A stretch of 64,000 bases of DNA, taken from positions 20,492,491-20,556,490 of the forward strand of contig CM057162.1 in assembly GCA_029962745.1 (NCBI GenBank), in the 5' to 3' direction. How positions within the stretch are numbered: the stretch's first letter is position 1; each line of letters opens with the position of its first letter. Below the pieces are notes generated by a model that searched no databases, was not told where the DNA came from, and worked only from the letters and a program-made list of their open reading frames with translations. This DNA is from Echinometra lucunter. Lineage: Eukaryota; Echinodermata; Echinoidea; Camarodonta; Echinometridae. The position numbers were made by a program, and so were the translations under genes. Shown one piece after another: positions 59,695 to 64,000 of the stretch.

Positions 59695-59835
59695 CAGATC
59701 ACATCATATCGTACCAAATAACATCAAATGAAATCAAATTAAAGCAAATCAGATGATTAGATAAGATCCGATCAAATCAGATCAGAGCAAATCAAATCTT
59801 ATTACATCAGATCAAATCAAATCAAAACAAATTGT
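59695..59835. repeat. Degenerate ATCAAATC-type repeat
   Basis: Repeated ATCAGATCAAATCAAAT-like words with many substitutions. Confidence 0.65.
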
Positions 59836-59959
59836 ATTATGAATATTGGAAGCTGGTAGATATATGCTAGTCGACCTATATCACCACAAAGATAACCCTT
59901 CTTTCTTCACCTTCTATAAAAGTTAACAGCGTACCAATCACATGAAAAATGGGGTGATG

Positions 59960-60310
59960 TTCGTTATTCCGAAGGTTCGTTATTCCGAAGGTTTGTTATT
60001 CCGAAACACGCAAATTGCGCATACCTAGATGTTCGTTAGTCCGAAAATGATAAAGGGTTCGTTATTCCGAAGGTTCGATAGTCTGAAAATGAAATAAGGT
60101 TCGTTAGTCCGAAAGTAACTAACGAACAAACGAACCTTATTTCATTTTCGGACTAACGAACCTTCGGAATAACGAACCTTATTTCATTTTCGGACTAACG
60201 AACCTTCGAAATAACGAACCTTTTTTTCATTTTCGGACTAACGAACCTTCGGAATGAACGAACCTTCGGAATAACGAACCTTCGGAATAACGAACCTTCG
60301 GAATAACGAA
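59960..60310. repeat. Palindromic array of TTCGTTATTCCGAAGG words
   Basis: The first 160 bases carry the 16-mer TTCGTTATTCCGAAGG and a variant TTCGTTAGTCCGAAAATGA in + orientation. From about 60110 to 60310 the complement is repeated, with spacers TTATTTCATTTTCGGACTAA. The whole can fold into a long imperfect hairpin. No target duplication was identified. It is probably a foldback/MITE-type element whose arms are themselves tandem repeats. Confidence 0.8.
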
Positions 60311-60817
60311 CTGTAACCAAAAAATGATTTGTCTATACAGTTACTGCTAGTCCTCTGAAATACCCGAAGCAACGTTTGCTAACTCATGGCCCCATTGTCA
60401 CAGGCATGTAATACATCTATATAATATACACTGATATACATGGTGCATTTTGGGGTTGCTCATGTATATATAGATACGAAGGACACGGTAAAAGATCCCA
60501 TTGTATTTTCAGTATGCTTCACAGATTATTATGGTTACTGGATAACACAGAGTGGTTTTATTGTCTGAATTGTCGTTTCTATAGATGTATTCATATGGTT
60601 TGATTTTCACCACTGTTCCCGGCACTTCTCACCTAGCTCCATGCCCCCAACTGATGAACCCCTCATACTCTGTACTTTCGACCTCAACTGAACCGATGTA
60701 GGTCAGCGCTTCACCTCCCGGGGACCAATTTGAAGTTCACAACACTGTTATATAAAATACAAAAAGCCTATGCATATACAAAGTGAAAAAAAAATGCACG
60801 AGGAGAATGAAACTCCA
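60311..60817. other. Intergenic, no feature
   Basis: No gene, repeat border or motif recognised. Confidence 0.35.
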
Positions 60818-60975
60818 GGGTGTCGTTGCATAAAACTTGCTATTATAGTAAATTTGCCATCATTGGTAACTTTCATGGAATACTAGATTTTGATTGGCTA
60901 TTGAGCGACGTTACCATGGTAGTTACCATTGATGGCAAAGTTACTATAATAGCAAGTCTTTATGCAACGGCACCC
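60818..60975. mobile_element. 158-bp palindromic MITE
   Basis: GGGTGTCGTTGCATAAA and TTATGCAACGGCACCC are inverted ends. The arms continue with ACTTGCTATTATAGTAA and its complement, and ATCATTGGTAACT pairs with AGTTACCATTGAT. Confidence 0.82.
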
Positions 60976-61837
60976 AGATGATTTTGTATTTCGTATTTAT
61001 GATCATTTAGGATTCAACGCAGTGCATGTAGACATGTCTTACACTTTCGGGTTTTATTGCAAAAGTATTATTTCATCTTTATAAAAAAAAAAAAAATGCA
61101 CCCCCTCTTACAATGAAGACCCGAGAGATCCCTTGAAGCCAGTTATCTACTTGGTATTTATCTTATGCATGTACAAAAATTTGATAAACATCATAAAATG
61201 TGTGAGGAAATCTGCACAACTGATAAGAAAGTTGTGAATGTCGTAATGACAAGAAAACACTATGGAAAATAGAAAATTGATCATCAGACAAATTCGAAGC
61301 ACTGCTTTGAGCGCGTGACGCCATTCCCTTAACTTTTCACCTTTTCACCTTTTTAGTGTCCATACTTTAACCAAAGTTGGCATGGTTGGAGGCCCTATTG
61401 ATAACTACATTTGCATGTTTGCAATGAAAATAGTGATTCCCCCTATTGCTATAACGGAAATGTCATTTTTCATAAGAGATACAAAATGAAAATAACATTG
61501 ACATTATGGTTCACCAATTATTTTGTAAAAGCGTATGCCTGCAGGGTCCCCCCCCCCACACACACACACATCCCGTTGAATAGACCTTAATTACTAATTG
61601 ATATAAGTATATGGGAAATGGCATGGATAATATGAAATTTTCATTCTTAATTATTTTACAAAGATGTTTGTAAACGCTCTGTAGATTAAATTTCCGGTAT
61701 TCCCCTTTTCATCATGTTCATAACCCTACCAAACAAGAGCGAAAGTTGATATCTTATCGAATCGATGAACTTTGAAGGAGGGTTATTGTGATTTCCTATT
61801 GTGTGTTCCTATGGAAGAGTGGGAGGGAAGCGAGAGG

Positions 61838-61913
<76 letters not shown>

Positions 61914-62100
61914 ACACAGCCCATATTTGTAAATTATCTTGTTGCCTGCTATATACATAATGAGGTTATTTGCAAACTAGTCTACTGTTAAATAATTGTT
62001 TGTGAGTATGGACCCATGCGTTAGTTAGTCCCTGGAGTTTAAAAGAATGAAGAGCTTTTATCATGCTCATCCTTCTTATAAATCATGGATTGAGAAAGAG

Positions 62101-62160
<60 letters not shown>

Positions 62161-63235
62161 GGGAGGTTGCGGAGCTTCTAGTTCAGGCATTAATGTTCTA
62201 AATAAAGTATTAGGTGGTATTCCATCGACACGCCCCCCCCCCCAACAAAAACCATATTTTAGCTCCTCAGAAAAAAGGGACTAGCCTCATGAACCCATCC
62301 CTACATTCGTTTTAACATGTTTTAACTGGGATTGATAGGCCTAGTATCTCCATTTGTTTTTCGAAGTTTCACAATACGTTTCCCTTTTGGGCTTTAACCC
62401 AAACAATTATGTTAGAAGAGGAGTGCTTGCTCGTTAATTAAAAAATTTACAGGGAGAATTATCAAAATGAAGAAAATATCTGAAGACTGTTTGTTCGGAT
62501 GAAAGATATAAATAATTCATAACCAAGAGGAAATGGGCCAAGTGTCACAAAATTATCCGCATTCATGGTTGTGCAATGTATCGTGAAGCCATTGGACGTC
62601 CCACCAAAAACAATTAAGGCCTCCTTGTTCGTTGTTTTAACCCAGGAAACTCATTAATCAGGAGGACATTCGTTATCCGTTGAAAGAAATCAATATAAGA
62701 TTCTTTTTATATAAAGCAGAGCAAATTTCTTAGGGTCATTTTCTCAGAAGATTAAAAAAAATTATAGAGAGATGAGCGGAGTGTCACAAAATCAGTTTTT
62801 ATCCAACTTTGTTTGAAGTTGCTGTTACCCTACTCCCCCCCCCCCCCCCCCCTCTCCCCGGGGCCATATTTGGAAGTCAGGAAACGAAAAATAAGTACCA
62901 TCTGCAATAGGCTTGATCCTGAAAAGAACTGTGTTATCCAACAATGATTTTTACAAATCGGTCCGATGTATTAAAGTCAGAATGTGATTTCAATTACATT
63001 TTTCACGCTGTATGCATGGGCGATGGAGCTAGCGGTACAATACAATACATCATGTCTGTGTGGTATTGGGGCCCTTATTCTTGTGATCTAAAGTCGTGTT
63101 TAATAGACATATTTCTCATAGCATTGTTGAACACACATATAATGGCCTTTTCTATATAGTGGAGAAAAAGAAACTAAAGAAGGGAAAAAAAATCATTACA
63201 CAAGCTGTGGTTTTTGAAAGTAGGTCGGTAGTTCA

Positions 63236-63239
<4 letters not shown>
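60976..63239. repeat. Intergenic with (GATA)n/(GA)n tracts
   Basis: Two similar GATA-then-GA microsatellites (61838-61911 and 62099-62156), C runs at 61548, 62236 and 62836, and no recognisable gene. Confidence 0.7.

Positions 63240-63277
<38 letters not shown>
63240..63277. repeat. (TC)n microsatellite
   Basis: Clean CT repeat followed by pyrimidine-rich sequence to about 63350. Confidence 0.9.
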
Positions 63278-63280
<3 letters not shown>

Positions 63281-63382
63281 ATATCTCCCTTTCTTTATCC
63301 CTCTTCCTCTCTGTCTCCCTTTCTTTCTTTCTCTCACTCACACACATTATCAGTTTCATTTTAACAGCCTCAATTCATACCT

Positions 63383-63525
63383 TCACTCTAAATTTATTAG
63401 AATTGAGTCAGGGACAACTCCAAAATTTGACCAAAAAATCTTAATCTAATAATTGATTTTAATTTCTTAATCTAATTTTGCAGTTGTCCCTAATTAAAAT
63501 CGAATCTAAGAAATTTAGAGAACTG
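63383..63525. mobile_element. Palindromic repeat with AGGGACAACT arms
   Basis: CTCTAAATTTATTAGAATT and GAATCTAAGAAATTTAGAG are near-inverted ends. Inside, AGGGACAACT and AGTTGTCCCT are mirrored. A related GGAGTTGTCCCTAATAGC lies at about 42022. It is probably a small MITE. Confidence 0.6.
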
Positions 63526-64000
63526 ATACAAAATAGAAGACGTTTCATTCCTACTCTGCACCTATTGAACATCTCTGAGTGTGCGGAGAGAAGCATTTTC
63601 GACAAAATGCAAAGCAATTAAAATTTCTTGGTTTTTTTAGAATTCTTTGTAAACCTAATCAGTCACAGCGCTTATTGTCTAATTGTACATTCATTATAAT
63701 AGTTTAATATTTTTTCTCGGTTTTTTGTAACATTTCTGCGCACGTTTGTCAGGCATAACTCATAAACATGTTATTTTTGTTGATGCATGCATGGTGTCAG
63801 TCAATATTACACTCAGCCGAACGCTCTTTCACCCACCCACCAGAGCTTCTGACCCAACCTAGTTCTATCATTCGATAATTCAGTGGTGTTGCCTATATGC
63901 TGAACACGTCAGTAAGATCTTTTCATATTGAATATGAATATGAAAATACCGTGTTGACCATGAAAAGAAACCATACCATCGGATTATCAAAACAGCGCGG
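63526..64000. other. Intergenic, no feature
   Basis: Nothing recognised to the end of the window. Confidence 0.35.

Noticed and set aside
59960..60310. Possible CRISPR-like array of short repeats
   Set aside because: Genome is eukaryotic, repeats are inverted halfway, and spacers are themselves repeated, so it is a palindromic repeat and not a CRISPR array.

Overview
This window is eukaryotic genomic DNA, most likely from a marine invertebrate deuterostome, with a sea-urchin-like echinoderm the best guess. The reasons are: small exons with consensus GT/AG borders in very long AT-rich introns; an alpha-tubulin ending in the [16 protein letters not shown] type of tail; an ABCH/ABCG23-like half transporter (a class found in arthropods, fish and echinoderms but not mammals); CR1/L2-type LINE remnants; tRNA-derived SINEs; and a dense load of short palindromic non-autonomous DNA transposons. 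The species itself is inference.

Three protein-coding genes can be reconstructed exon by exon. (1) Alpha-tubulin, + strand, 3235-8640: a TATA box at 3092, an exon 1 that codes only the initiator ATG, and two further exons giving an intact 452-residue protein. (2) NAA50-type N-alpha-acetyltransferase, + strand: exons at 19839-19975, 21660-21782, 23837-23903 and 24877-25045. A tiny first coding exon may lie at 12548-12555, with the intervening intron filled by LINE remnants. (3) An ABC half transporter, - strand, 51078 down to 31144: at least 17 exons run from nucleotide-binding domain to membrane domain, with a 500-N assembly gap (42960-43459) in the linker between the domains. NAA50 and the ABC gene converge; about 6 kb of MITE-rich DNA separates their stop codons. 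The three genes have no evident functional link.

Everything else is repeats. 1-3000: LINE remnant with a nested insertion. 4543-5871: large foldback element in tubulin intron 1. 8.7-12.5 kb: decayed repeats carrying a GCGAGCGAAGCGAGCG-type motif. 12.7-19.2 kb: three LINE fragments, two of them interrupted by MITEs, plus a TTAA-flanked piggyBac-like MITE. 22.3-23.05 kb: a TIR element containing nuclear-receptor-like AGGTCA repeats. 24-29 kb: a cluster of MITEs. ABC introns: MITEs, a 148-bp satellite, long microsatellites, and two decayed copies of the gene's own exons. 51.1-64 kb: no recognisable gene; SINEs, LINE tails, minisatellites and palindromic arrays.

The observations most worth a second look are the two relic exon duplications in the ABC gene (32781-32905 and 40865-40916), two copies of one CACTA-ended MITE with clean 3-bp target duplications (27773 and 59164), a palindromic array built from a 16-bp word (59960-60310), the piggyBac-like MITE that houses a 450-bp trinucleotide microsatellite, and the very high density of long G/C homopolymers, several of which form the ends of inverted-repeat elements. 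I found no evidence of a wholly new gene system.
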